The translations under genes were made by a program, and so were the position numbers. This document shows positions 53,905 through 64,000 of a stretch of DNA of 64,000 nt, piece by piece; the stretch's first letter is position 1, and the number at the start of each line of letters is the position of its first letter. The stretch is from positions 13,776,060 through 13,840,059 of the forward strand of contig CM055823.1 of assembly GCA_029582265.1 (NCBI GenBank), written 5' to 3'. The notes beneath the pieces are model-generated. The model did no database searches. It saw only the letters and a list, made by a program, of their open reading frames with translations, and was not told the origin of the DNA. Source of the DNA: Zoroaster sp. YZ-2022. Lineage: Eukaryota; Echinodermata; Asteroidea; Forcipulatida; Zoroasteridae.

Positions 53905-54197
53905 TTTCAGACATTTTCACAGGCTTCAGAGATATAGTTAACAAAAGACCATTTAACACCTCTGTTAATCCTTACACAATGCAGGTCTTAAATTTCAGAC
54001 ATTTGCTAACAAAGGAGGATTAGGAGGTCAGATCTTGTAGCCCAAATGTCTGAAAAGTAATCCTGACATCGAATTTCAGACATTTAAATGTCTGAAATTT
54101 AATCCTTCTCCTAAGTCCATTCATAAAATGTCTGAAATTAAATCCCCATTGTGCAATTTCAGACATTTTGATACTTACAAAAGAATTTCAGACATTT
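53905..54197. repeat. Cluster of TTTCAGACATTT motifs
   Basis: The word TTTCAGACATTT (or its last-base variants) occurs about five times forward and about three times inverted within 300 bp. At 54073-54098 a forward and an inverted copy abut to form a palindrome. Spacing is irregular. Confidence 0.8.
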
Positions 54198-54234
54198 CCT
54201 GTTTCATAGTGTAATCTGTTTATGTCTAAACTTG

Positions 54235-55353
54235 AAGACAGATTGCTATCTTCTGCCCCACCGTCCTCTAGTATAATGGTGGAGATTTATTGACGATATT
54301 TTCTCCATCTGGTGTGGTGGCCAAGATAGCCTAGATGAATTCATCAACTACGTTAATTCATTCCATGCCACCATCACGTTCACTGCTAACTACTCTCCCA
54401 ATAGTGTGAACTTCCTAGACGTCACCATCAACAAATCCCCCCCCCCCAGGGCATCTCGACTGATGTCTATTGTAAACCCACTGACACTCATCAATACCTC
54501 CTTTCTGACAGCTGCCACCCTAAGCACTGTAGAGGCCATTGCCTACAGTCAAGCCCTCCGTATAAGACGTATATGTTCCACTGATACATTATACAGGAGA
54601 CGGTCGTCTGAACTGAGGCAACACCTTGTATCTCGGGGTCATAGCAAACGCAGGGTCCAACCCCCTGAACACCCTCTTGGCTACCCTGGGTAACAAGAAA
54701 ACCCTTCAACAGAATTCCCCTGGTCACTACTTATCACCCCAGATTACCCAGACTTTCATCTATCGTAAATGATAACATGACTATTTTACACTCCTCTGAT
54801 AGGTTACGCTCAGCCATCCCTGAGCCCCTTTGACTGCTTTCCGTCGCCCCCGTAATTAACCTCGGCGATATATTGGATCGGGCTAGGTCCCTAGCACCAA
54901 CAGTGACCTTAACGTCACTGATCATGAATCACCACAGGGGTGCTCTAATTGTACCCGCTCGAGAAAACTTGTTTGTATCTCAAACCTGCTCAGAAGGTGA
55001 AAAGCCACAGTACTGGCCTCACCTACACAATCAGAACTAAATTCCAGTGTGACACACCCAATGCTATATATGTAATCTCATGTAAAATATGTGGTATACA
55101 ATATGTAGGGGAGACAAAGACCAAATTGTGTCTCCGCTTTGTCAACCATGTTTCCTCTGTGAAAAATAACAAACCCTACCCTGTGGCAATCCATTTTAAC
55201 AGCCCTAAGCATAACATTAAGGATGTTGAACTCATTGTAATTGAAGCCTGCACTAGCAATGATACACATCGCAAACTTAGGGAGTCACACTGGATACATC
55301 AACTCCACACACTTCAATCCTATGGTCTCAACATCAACACAGGTATCAAATAA
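54235..55353 (+). pseudogene. Penelope-like RT tail and GIY-YIG endonuclease
   Basis: From about 54280 the plus strand reads WWRFIDDIFSIW, the RT catalytic block with the double aspartate, then VNFLDVTINK, typical of Penelope-like RTs. A run of about ten C near 54437-54446 disrupts the sequence that follows, and stops appear downstream. From 54949 a 134-codon frame carries the GIY-YIG nuclease: NAIYVISCKICGIQYVGETKTKLCLRFVNH, with a preceding cysteine, and an HWIHQLHTLQSYGLNI end. Penelope elements use this nuclease to nick target DNA. The copy lacks a complete RT, so it is inactive. Confidence 0.85.
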
Positions 55354-56669
55354 CCCAGCTACCTTTACCTATATTACTATTCACCTATATCACTACTGGG
55401 TTTCATCAACCGCCTTGATATGTATTTTTACCTTTGTTACCTTATCTTATATATATATATATTTTTTCCAACCGTCTCTTTTAGGACAATTCTAATTTAG
55501 CTATTTACACCCACACACCAAGTCCTCAATTTGTATGGTGTAATTAAAAAAAACACTTTTTGTTGTCATATCCCTTTGTGTATTGTCCTATTTTTACCCT
55601 ATAGCTTTACTACAAGCTGCCACCTCTACCTATTGTGTGGCTCCATAATCCCTCCTTTGTTCACTTCTGATACTCCTATTGGCTTTTCTAGACTGATTCT
55701 TATCTTTAATTGGCTACTATTTTCCGGCTTCTTTTGGATCCCGCCCCATCCTTTGCTTTCCTTTTCCCTATATAAATGGATGTGTTTCTTATGTTTGTAC
55801 TTTGTCAAAGCCTCTGATTTTCCTGGAGACAAAATCACATCAAAATCACAATTTCATAAACAAACATAATTATCTCTGTTCCATTTTGATACGAATATTT
55901 GAAAATTCACATAGGAACTTTGAAGGAAGACTGTATTATTTGTGCAAATTTTATTTTATGCTTCTATTTAATTATTCTATTTAATAAAAAAAAAATCATC
56001 AAGTTTACATTGATTGAGGGCAATATATGAAGCGGAAACTGGCGGCACCGTGCCAAATTCTTTCCGAAAACCAAAATGCAGTATCAGTGTACAAGCATCC
56101 ACGCCCCCCCCCCCCCCACACACACACAAAAGCCAAACGGACCATTTACTTGCATATACTTTTTTTTTAAATCACTGGAAATGTCCCCATTGCCCAACAA
56201 TAGACCCCATTAGTAGGTTTACGTTGATACGTGATGACAACAATTTTGGGCTCATATTATAGTTGGTAAGGGCCATAATATAGTTCAGACAATAACACAG
56301 CTTTGGGCAGCGGCGGCGCCAGCTCAAAAAATATAGGGGAAAAGTGGGGGAAGCTTCAATTTTAGGGGCCAAAATCCTTTTCAGGGAAATTCCGGCAGTC
56401 TTATATTGCTGATCGGCAATGAAAAACAAGAATTTAGCAAGACATTACATCAGTGATATTTTTGTAATTGGGGTAATGAACTGTGGGGAGGGCAAAGAAT
56501 TTCCTCCACCCGTTTCGCCGCCACTGCAGTTGGGACGTAACAGCCCCATCTCTCCCCATTCCAGGTTATAATCCCATCTTTAAACGCAGCCCCTAAAATG
56601 TGTTCAACATTATTAATCCTACGAGATACGATTATATCAACAGCAGCTGCTGGTATAGGTTTATGTTTA
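55354..56669. other. Unannotated DNA up to the DIRS element
   Basis: Contains a TATATA run near 55450, an approximately 16-base C tract followed by CA repeats at 56103-56127, and AT-rich sequence. A minus-strand frame at 56450-56737 crosses into the DIRS end and has no recognised domain. Confidence 0.45.
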
Positions 56670-56852
56670 TACTGCGTCCTCTTACGGCTCGAATCAATAG
56701 GCGTTCTCCTCTGACTACCGGCGGTACTGAACTCCACTACCTGTCTTGCGCCCTGAACTCTGACCTCTTCTCATAACTGCGGCGGGCGCCAAAACGTGTG
56801 TGTGTTTTAGCGGAGAAGAATCTCTCTTTTTCTCGACGGGAACAGGAGAATT

Positions 56853-58348
56853 ATGTCATCCATTGAAGATGAAAGGTATAGTAATATTTCAGGATCACGT
56901 TATGATATAAATAAATCCTGTGAAATTGTAGGTGACGGTAAGAAAAAGGATAGAATTACCGATCATGGTCGTGATGACAGATCATCACAGTCATAGACTA
57001 ACGTCAGGTCTGATTCACGCCTCCTTTCTTTGGGTCGTGATGATGAGACAGGCCACACTTCACGCCTTCAGGTTTTGAGTCGAGAAAGCGATCAGGAGTA
57101 TATTCCACGCCTCCATTCTAAGGGTCGTGGGCAATATCCAAGAGAGAGTGGGGTGTTTTCCAATCCCAATCCTGGTGCAGATGTTTTTTCTGAGCAACAG
57201 TTAGCACGTTTGGAGAGCATGCAACAAAAACAGATGGATGTTTTTAAAAGTGTGCTACAAGACACCTTGCGAGACATAAGAAGTTCAAGGTCAAGATCCA
57301 TTTCACGATCGAGACCACGTAAGAGACAGGAGCGGAAGAGGAGACATCCCTCTACCTCTTCAAGTAGTTCATCCAACGAAAGGCGATATAGAAGAAATAT
57401 GCCTTCCCACATGTCTGATTCATCTTCAACCCCCAGCTCACAAAGTAGGGGGGTCCAGTTCAGGAGGATATCTTGTCGGTTACGGCAAACAATATGAATG
57501 ATGACGTGGGTGCTGAGGAAGAAGTGGTAAAGGTCCCAGATAAAGATTTACCGAAGCCCTTTTCAGGGCTGGCGAACCCACACGAGGAGGTTAAAGGGAC
57601 CTTGTTCGAGGATGAAGTGCTGAAGTGGTGGAAACAGCAGAGGACCCATGTTCTGGAACAGACCAAAAGGGATGATTTGCTGGAGGGTTTAAAACCTGAC
57701 CCATCAGTTGAGGAGTATTTTAAGGCTCCAGATATGCCAAAGCCAATCAGGGCAACTATGAAGAAGACCAAATTCGAGGCTTGGAAGAGTGATAATTCAG
57801 TTTGGTCGATTCAAGAGGACCTACTTCGGGCCTCCATCCCGCTTATAAAAGCAGTGGAAAAGATACAGAGTATGCCAGATGAGTTGCGAGAAGTTAAAAC
57901 TCTGTTAACATCTTCAGGCAGCCTTTTGGGTTCAGCCATACAGCGAGTGTCTATTTTCAGACATCGACACGCAGACCCCTTCATTAAAGAAGGGTACCTC
58001 CGAGACGTGACTCCGTCAATGAGCTGTATTCTGGGAGATGAATGGGCCCAGAAAGTGGAAGAAGAGGAAAAACTCAACAAGGTGACACAAAAAGTGGTGA
58101 AAAACACGTTGAGCACCAGCACGAAGCCGAAATCGTCTTCCAAAGATAGAGGTTCTTTCAAGAAATTTTCTAGCTACAACAAAGACACCTCATACAGCCG
58201 GAACAAAGGCTTCAACAACAGAAGCCAATATCATCGCAAGCCCTTCAATTCTAGCGGGCATGGTCGGTCTGGACAGAGTCATGATTCTTTTCGTTCTGAA
58301 TCAAAAGGAAAAGAGCAGTACCAGACAAAAAAGTATCAAAAAAACTAA
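56853..58348 (+). pseudogene. DIRS ORF1 (gag-like)
   Basis: The ATG at 56853 opens a frame that meets TAG at 56994-56996, continues in the same frame to 57497, and overlaps a second frame (57473-58348) that continues the product. The first part is serine/arginine-rich (RSRSISRSRPRKRQERKRR). The second part has a helical region and a basic, glycine/serine/tyrosine-rich end. This composition is typical of DIRS Gag, thought to bind RNA. No zinc knuckle is present. One nonsense codon and one frame change make it defective. Confidence 0.65.
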
Positions 58349-58379
58349 GTGGCAATCCACAAGACACCAAAGTACAAAA

Positions 58380-59770
58380 AGGGCCCGATTTGGTAAACTA
58401 CTATGGGCATCACTATGCAGGCAGAATAAAAAATTATCTTTCCGGATGGGAAAAACTAACCAACGATCCATTTATTCTCCAATCAGTAGTAGGTTACCAA
58501 ATCGAGTGGGTGTATCAGCCGTGGCAGATAAAGGTGCCAAAACAGTTTCGCATGAACGAGAAACAACAAAAAGTTACACAAGACGAAATACACAATATGC
58601 TAAAGAAAGGAGCAATAATGCAAGTGGAGGATTGCCCCAGTCAATTTATCTCCACGATCTTTGTCATACCCGTGGCCGAGCGGTCTAGTTTACCAGACTC
58701 AAGTTCTGGTGTTAGCAGCAGAATGTGGGTTCGAATCCCGGCCGTGACACTTGTGTCCTTGAGCAAGACACTTAACCATAATTGCTTCTCTCCACCCAGG
58801 GGTTAAATGGGTACCTGTGAGTGCAGAGTTTGTTGATTAGCCCTATATGCGCTGTAATGGCAGCAATTGAGCTGTATACTCCCCAGGGAGCTGAGATGGT
58901 TTCGGGAATGATTTATGAGCCTTATGAGCAGGGGTAATGATATAATGCGCCTTGAGCACCACTTAGTTGGTGGATACGTGCGCTATATAAGTCCACACAT
59001 TATTATTATTATTATTACCCAAGAAGTCGGGGGGATTCCGTCCCGTTTTCAACTTAAAGAGACTCAATCGGTTCATCAAATCCGAGCACTTCAAAATGGA
59101 ATCAGTGAGCATGGTCAAACAATTGATTCAGAAAGACGATTGGATGGTCTCCATCGATCTGAAGGATGCCTATTTTATGATTCCAATTTGGCCAGAACAC
59201 AGAAAGTTCCTGAGGTTCGAATGGGAAGACAAGTTACTGGAGTTTCAAGTGGTTCCGTTTGGTTTGAAGTCAGCTCCTCGCCTATTCACAAAACTCATGA
59301 AACCAGTCATTTCTCACCTACGACAGAGGTCAATGAAGTTGATCATTTACCTGGACGACCTACTCCTGATAGCTCAGTCTGAGAAAGAATGTCATATCCA
59401 GAAGCAATACATTCTACAATTATTCGAGAAGCTGGGTCTGTTAGTAAATTGGGAGAAATCTCAGTTGGTCCCATGTCACAAGATTCTTTTTCTAGGGCAC
59501 ATGATAGATTCCCACAGCATGACGTTGGGCCTCCCAGAAGAGAAAGTCAATCATCTGGAAAGTTTGTGCAAACAAACAATAAAAAAGCCTCAGATAACAG
59601 CAGATGCTTTGGCCAGCATACTGGGGAAAATGAACGCAACAGCAGAAGATGTCGTTCCAGCACCAATATTTTTCAGAGCCTTACAAGCAGATTTAATTCC
59701 AATAGTCCAGAAAGACCCGTCTTACCAGAGTCGGGTGAATTTGTCCGAAGCGAGTGTTCAAGAGCTTTAG
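58380..59770 (+). pseudogene. DIRS reverse transcriptase, split by a SINE
   Basis: The N-terminal part (to 58671) has WQIKVPKQF and the QDEIHNMLKKGAI block. The C-terminal part (from 59021, in the frame of 59096-59770) has WMVSIDLKDAYF with the first catalytic aspartate, FGLKSAPRLF and IIYLDDLLLIA with the YxDD box, then LFLGHMI. The SINE at 58672-59015 separates fingers from palm. The downstream frame ends in TAG at 59768-59770, before RNase H. Motifs are of DIRS/Ngaro type. Confidence 0.85.
58672..59015 (+). mobile_element. tRNA-derived SINE
   Basis: About 344 bp. The head GTGGCCGAGCGGTCT is a pol III box A in a serine/leucine-tRNA style, and GGTTCGAATCCCGGCC is box B, about 60 bases on. 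A central TTGAGCAAGACACTTAACC block is shared by many metazoan SINEs. The end is an ATT repeat. TACCC flanks it on both sides (58667-58671 and 59016-59020), consistent with a target duplication. It is the only tRNA-like sequence in the window. Confidence 0.88.
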
Positions 59771-59812
59771 TGGTGGGCACAGTGCCTTCACCAGTGGAAC
59801 GGGAAACCATTA

Positions 59813-61625
59813 ATGCTACCACATCCCGAGTTAACAATAACATCGGATGCGTCAACCCAGGGTTGGGGTGCTCACTGCGGCCGGGTCGATAGAGACAGGG
59901 GGACGATGGTCTCTAGCCGAGAAGGAACACCACATAAATTATCTGGAACTACTTGCATCCTTCCTAGCCCTTCAAACTTTTGCAGTGAACAAGAAGAAGT
60001 GCCATGTAAAGCTGCGTCTAGACAATTCAACAGCAATAGCATATATCAAGCACAAAGGGGGGACACATACCTCCAGCCTATCACACCTAGCAATACAGAT
60101 GTGGAAATGGTGCATGCAAAAGGAGATCACACTTACTGCTTACCATGTCCCAGGGATAGACAATGGCATTGCAGACTTCCAGTCACGAGTGTTTGTAGAC
60201 AGGCTGGAGTGGATGTTACATCCCAAAATCTTCACACAACTGTGCAATCAACTACAGTTTCGTCCCACAATAGACCTGTTTGCCTCGAGGCTAAATCATC
60301 AGACGCCTCGTTATGTGGCATGGAAGCCAGACCCAGGGGCAGTGGCGATCGATTCGTTGGACGAACGAACGAGCATATGCATTTCTGCCCTTTTGTCTCT
60401 TAGCACAAGTGTTGAAGAAAACAGAGATAGACGAAACGACCATCTTGGTGGTGGCACCAACATGGACAACCCAAGTATGGTACCCCATGTTACTAGAGTT
60501 GGCAATAACACAGCCAATCCTGCTTCCTCAGTGGGAAGACAGTCTAACACAACCACATTCAGGCCAGCCTCACCCATTGAACAGTTCCCTTCATCTAGCG
60601 GCGTGGCTGCTTTGCGGAGACGTTTCCAAGCGAAAGGGTTTTCGCAAGAAGTTGCTCAAGTCATGCTTGACAGTTGCAGATCATCAACTCACAAACAATA
60701 TCAATCAGCATGGGCAGCTTGGTGTAGCTGGTGTCATAGAAGAGGATTATTTGATCCAGTTTCAGCACCTATAACTGAAATTGTAGAATTCTTGGTAGCC
60801 TGTGAAAAGGACAAAGGTTTAAGTTACATATCCCTTGGAGTCTACAGATCTGCCATTTCCCTGTACCATCAACCAATAGGGGGTATGCCTGTAGGACAGT
60901 CAGCAGATGTTTGTCAGTTAATGAAAGGTTTTTTCAATCGAAATCCACCAAGACCAAAGTATGCACTGACTTGGGAGGTAGACCAAGTTTTGCTATATAT
61001 CAAAGACCTTCCACCTAATGATAGTCTGTCATTGAAAGTGCTTACCCTAAAGACCGTGTTACTTTTAGGCCTGGTAACTCTAGGAAGAGTATCATCCTTG
61101 GTGAATATTGACATTAAGGACTTGTCTGTATCACAAAGCTGTTTGAGTTTTATTCCAACCAAACTACACAAGCAGAATAGACCAGGGAATAATATTAGGA
61201 CTGTAATCATAGAATCATATGAAGATAAACGGATTTGCCCAGTGTACACCGTCTCCAAATATTTGACGAAAACGAGTGTCAGACGAGGGACGGAGATACA
61301 ATTGTTCATTAGTCACTTGAAACCACATAAGAAAGTGGTTTCTTCGACGATAAGTCGTTGGATGGTCGAAATGCTAGGCTTGGCGGGCATAGACACAGAG
61401 AAGTTCAAAGCACATTCAACAAGAGGTGCAGCTGCATCTTGTTCTCACAAACTGGGAGTAGCCTTAAGGGACATATTAGAAACTGCTGGTTGGTCTTCTA
61501 ATTCGACCTTCAGTCAATTTTATCATAGGCCTACAGCAACCTCAGTGGTTGCAAAGGCTGTCCTTGGTGGGGTGGCTTCAAAGTCGCCTATTGATTCGAG
61601 CCGTAAGAGGACGCAGCATAATTAA
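59813..61625 (+). pseudogene. DIRS RNase H and tyrosine recombinase
   Basis: Starts with RNase H: ITSDASTQGWGA at about 59830-59865, then, after a frame change near 59870, YLELLASFLAL and LRLDNSTAIAYI. The 592-codon frame (59847-61625) then holds a tyrosine recombinase. FKAHSTRGAAASCSHK carries the H-x-x-R pair, and ILETAGWSSNSTFSQFYHRP ends in the nucleophilic tyrosine of the FYHRP box. The recombinase would integrate circular DNA. The recombinase domain itself looks open and complete. Confidence 0.88.
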
Positions 61626-62215
61626 TGATTATGCGAGGGTACTTACCTGAAGTATAATCGTGATTATACAAGTCCTCTGGAGGTGAGAATCAATTCCCAC
61701 CCAGTATTGCAAGTAATGGTACTTGTAAAGTTCCCTAGCCCTTGTTTGTCACCTTCAAGTTTTGAACTTGAGATATTAGAGTAGTTATACCGATATGGTA
61801 TTTTGTTTTGCACATATTGAAATTTATTGTGCTATTGTTCACTTGTTCTACAGTTAATCTTGTTGTATTTTGAACCAGTTTGTTAAGTGGTTTATATATC
61901 GAGTTGCGATGTTCATCGCCTTGCTGTTTTTGTTTGGATGTTTCTAAACTGTCATTTTTTTATGCATGTAGAATAAAATGTAACCCACCCTGTAGCTGTC
62001 ACTCTTGAGTTTGTTGTTGGGTGACCCTTGCAATGAACAGAACCTTATGAGAAGAGGTCAGAGTTCAGGACGCAAGACAGGTAGTGGAGTTCAGTTTTTA
62101 AAGCCTGGTGTACCGCCGGTAGTCAGAGGAGAACGCATATTGATTCTCACCTCCAGAGGACTTGTATAATCACGATTATACTTCAGGTAAGTACCCTCGC
62201 ATAATCATTAATTAT
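61612..62215. repeat. DIRS right inverted repeats and internal complementary region
   Basis: 61612-61687 (ATTATGCGAGGGTACTTACC and onward) is the inverse of 62148-62215, and 62054-62146 is inverted at 56694-56776. The right copy has an extra stretch of about 15 bp (CACCAGGCTTTAAAAA on the inverse strand) absent from the left. Confidence 0.85.
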
Positions 62216-64000
62216 GTATGACGTTCGAATTCCGATTCATGTATGGGCTTTGTTGAGCCGACTTTTCAATTCTGGTTTGTTTTGAAGAACCACAGATCCT
62301 AGATAGAAGCATCCATTTATGGCAGGTTAATGGAATGGGGTGGAAAATTTAACCAAATGTTCAAGCTGCTTTTCGGCTAGTAGAAAATTAGAAAATGGGT
62401 TGGTCCAAAACGTTCAATCTGCTTTTCGGCTAGTAGAAAATTCAGAATAACACATGTGCACTTTTGAACCGCCAAATTTTGGATAGCTGAAAAATGGGAA
62501 TTTGAAAAAATGGGTTTTACCAAAACGTTAAATCTCATTTTCTAGAAAAGTATAGAAAACTAGAAAAATGCATTTTACGAAAATGTTCATTCTGCTTTTC
62601 TACTGTCAAAATAATTGAGTTGTCCACTTTTGGTCCCCCATAGAGAATGGAATGGGGTGGAATATATCACCAAAACGTTCAAGCGCCCGCCACTTAATAA
62701 CAGGTTCTAATCAACTTTGTTAATGAAAACGTTCACTTTAGTTTCTTCCATGATTGATATCTAGTCTCTTGAGGTAGCCCTTTTCCTGCTGAATGTACTT
62801 AAATAAAATGTTTGTTTAACTGTTGAAATAAACAATGTAAATCTTGATGATCTTGTTTAAAAAAAAATATTGATCATGCCTCCATGTTTTTAAATGCAAA
62901 CTATTACAGTAGGCTGGTTGAAATAAGTTATTTAAATCACAAATTAAATTACATGATTAAAAATGATTGATTTTGAGGGTTATACGTGTTATTAATTTTT
63001 CTTAATCATAGTACAATCAAATAATTGTATTCTCTTAATCAATTGCTTCTTTCTAAACTTTAAACCAGACGCTAACTGTATTCCTGTTTAAGACAATAGT
63101 AAACAAACCATAAAATGTCCTGCACCTATCCAACGCTTGCCCATCCTTAGGGGGCCTTATCGGAGAGGACGGCCCATTGCCCCCCTGTCATGGAGGCGAA
63201 ACACTTCTACCGGGAGGATTTCTGTCACAGAGACTGTTAAACGTCATTGAGTCTGTATATGAAGGGTGTTGTACAACTCCTGTTCCCCTGAGAATTCTCG
63301 GATGTCTTTGTTCCCCCTTCTTGATGAGACCCAACGAACAAAACCAAACAAAGTTCCAAAGTTTACAGGGCCTCCAACATCGACACACACCCAGACCACA
63401 ACACGCAGTTGTCAATAAATTTGTGACATACAGTTTCAGGTAAAGCTGCGACGCCACGGTGACGTCATCAGACATCGAAACACAGTAAAATCCAATTTTA
63501 ATATTTCAAAAAATGACATTTCACGAACCACAAAGGATACCCACGCAATCTCGCATCATCCTGCAGATCCCGAACTACGCGACACCCCGCACACAGACAC
63601 GACCCAATCTGACCGGTCGAAACCGGAAGTTTAACTGAAATAAAAGCCAACATGATATGGTATTTGGGCGTGCCTTCCGTGGACAAAATTACTATTAACA
63701 TGTGACCTTTTCAAAATGTGACTGACATCACCTGTCACCGCGCCCTCTGGTGGCGGGTTTAGAAAAATAATAATTTTCTATCCCAAAAACCATAGGAAAT
63801 TTGAATATGACTTCTGTGAATAAAAGTGATTAGTGACATGTTATCCTTTAAAACAAAAATGTTTGGTGACTTCTTCAAAGTTAAGATTATTTTTTTCCAA
63901 ACTCAGATATTGAAACAAATCAGGTACTAACGTTTTTTTCTCTTTCCTCCTTCCTTTCTTTTCCTCTTGTTTTTGTTTTTATCACAAGGAATTTTTATTG
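62216..64000. other. Right-end DNA, no supportable gene
   Basis: At 62340-62690 a phrase of about 35 bp with AAACGTTCAATCTGCTTTTC is repeated three to four times. The rest is AT-rich. Overlapping ORFs on both strands at 63177-63475 have no recognisable domain. ATGACGTCA-like sites occur near 63460. Confidence 0.45.

Larger units (their letters stand above)
56670..62215 (+). mobile_element. DIRS-like tyrosine-recombinase retrotransposon
   Basis: Gag-like, RT, RNase H and tyrosine-recombinase reading frames follow in DIRS order. Instead of LTRs there are inverted repeats: 56694-56776 is an inverted copy of 62054-62146, 56680-56705 of 61587-61612, and 61612-61687 of 62148-62215. Such split inverted repeats with an internal complementary region are the hallmark of DIRS elements, which replicate through circles and integrate by recombinase without target duplication. 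Several frame breaks and a SINE in the RT make this copy inactive. Outer boundaries are approximate. Confidence 0.88.

Noticed and set aside
56450..56737. Minus-strand ORF of 95 codons at the left DIRS end
   Set aside because: Part of it translates the DIRS inverted repeat and the rest has no recognisable family.
63177..63475. Overlapping ORFs on both strands
   Set aside because: No domain, no codon pattern and no splice context to choose a strand.

Overview
The window is animal nuclear DNA, most likely from a marine invertebrate. It is AT-rich, has GT-AG introns, and carries long gene-poor stretches, minisatellites and abundant ACATGTAC-type palindromes. No bacterial operons, rRNA or tRNA genes are visible; the only tRNA-like sequence is the head of a SINE. 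The repertoire (Polinton/Maverick, DIRS, Penelope-like and Ty3/gypsy elements, plus a RAG1-N-terminus-like gene) fits an echinoderm, hemichordate, amphioxus or mollusc. The species cannot be fixed from the sequence alone.

Layout. 1-2764: a decayed Pif1/Helitron-type helicase tail, a 175 bp hAT-like MITE and the first half of a minisatellite. 2765-12741: a minus-strand Ty3/gypsy retrotransposon inserted into that minisatellite, which resumes at 12742-13305. One of its LTRs holds a nested 1 kb TTAA-flanked element that carries a THAP domain. 13772-23641 (minus): an intact eight-exon gene of 1152 codons. Its N-terminus resembles the zinc-binding and RING region of RAG1, and its C-terminal half looks like a D-D-E nuclease or transposase. 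25466-26300: a 24 bp minisatellite. 26639-27133 (minus): the first two coding exons of a secreted ADGF/ADA2-type adenosine deaminase. 28000-34900: several foldback elements and a 2.7 kb hAT element with a nested TTAA MITE.

37264-52418: a nearly complete 15.2 kb Polinton (Maverick) with about 263 bp terminal inverted repeats and a 6 bp target duplication. It carries intact protein-primed DNA polymerase B and retroviral-type integrase genes. A packaging ATPase, a capsid protein and several morphogenesis genes each carry one or two recent-looking breaks. No adenovirus-like protease was found. Many of its genes start directly at a TATAAA(T)ATG motif, which may be an element-specific promoter.

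52425-64000: two Penelope-like fragments in opposite orientations, a cluster of short inverted motifs, and a 5.5 kb DIRS-like tyrosine-recombinase retrotransposon (56670-62215) whose RT is split by a tRNA-derived SINE. The rest has no gene that can be supported.

Overall the region is a mosaic of nested transposons around two host-type genes. The two items most worth pursuing are the intact RAG1-like/DDE gene and the virus-like Polinton.
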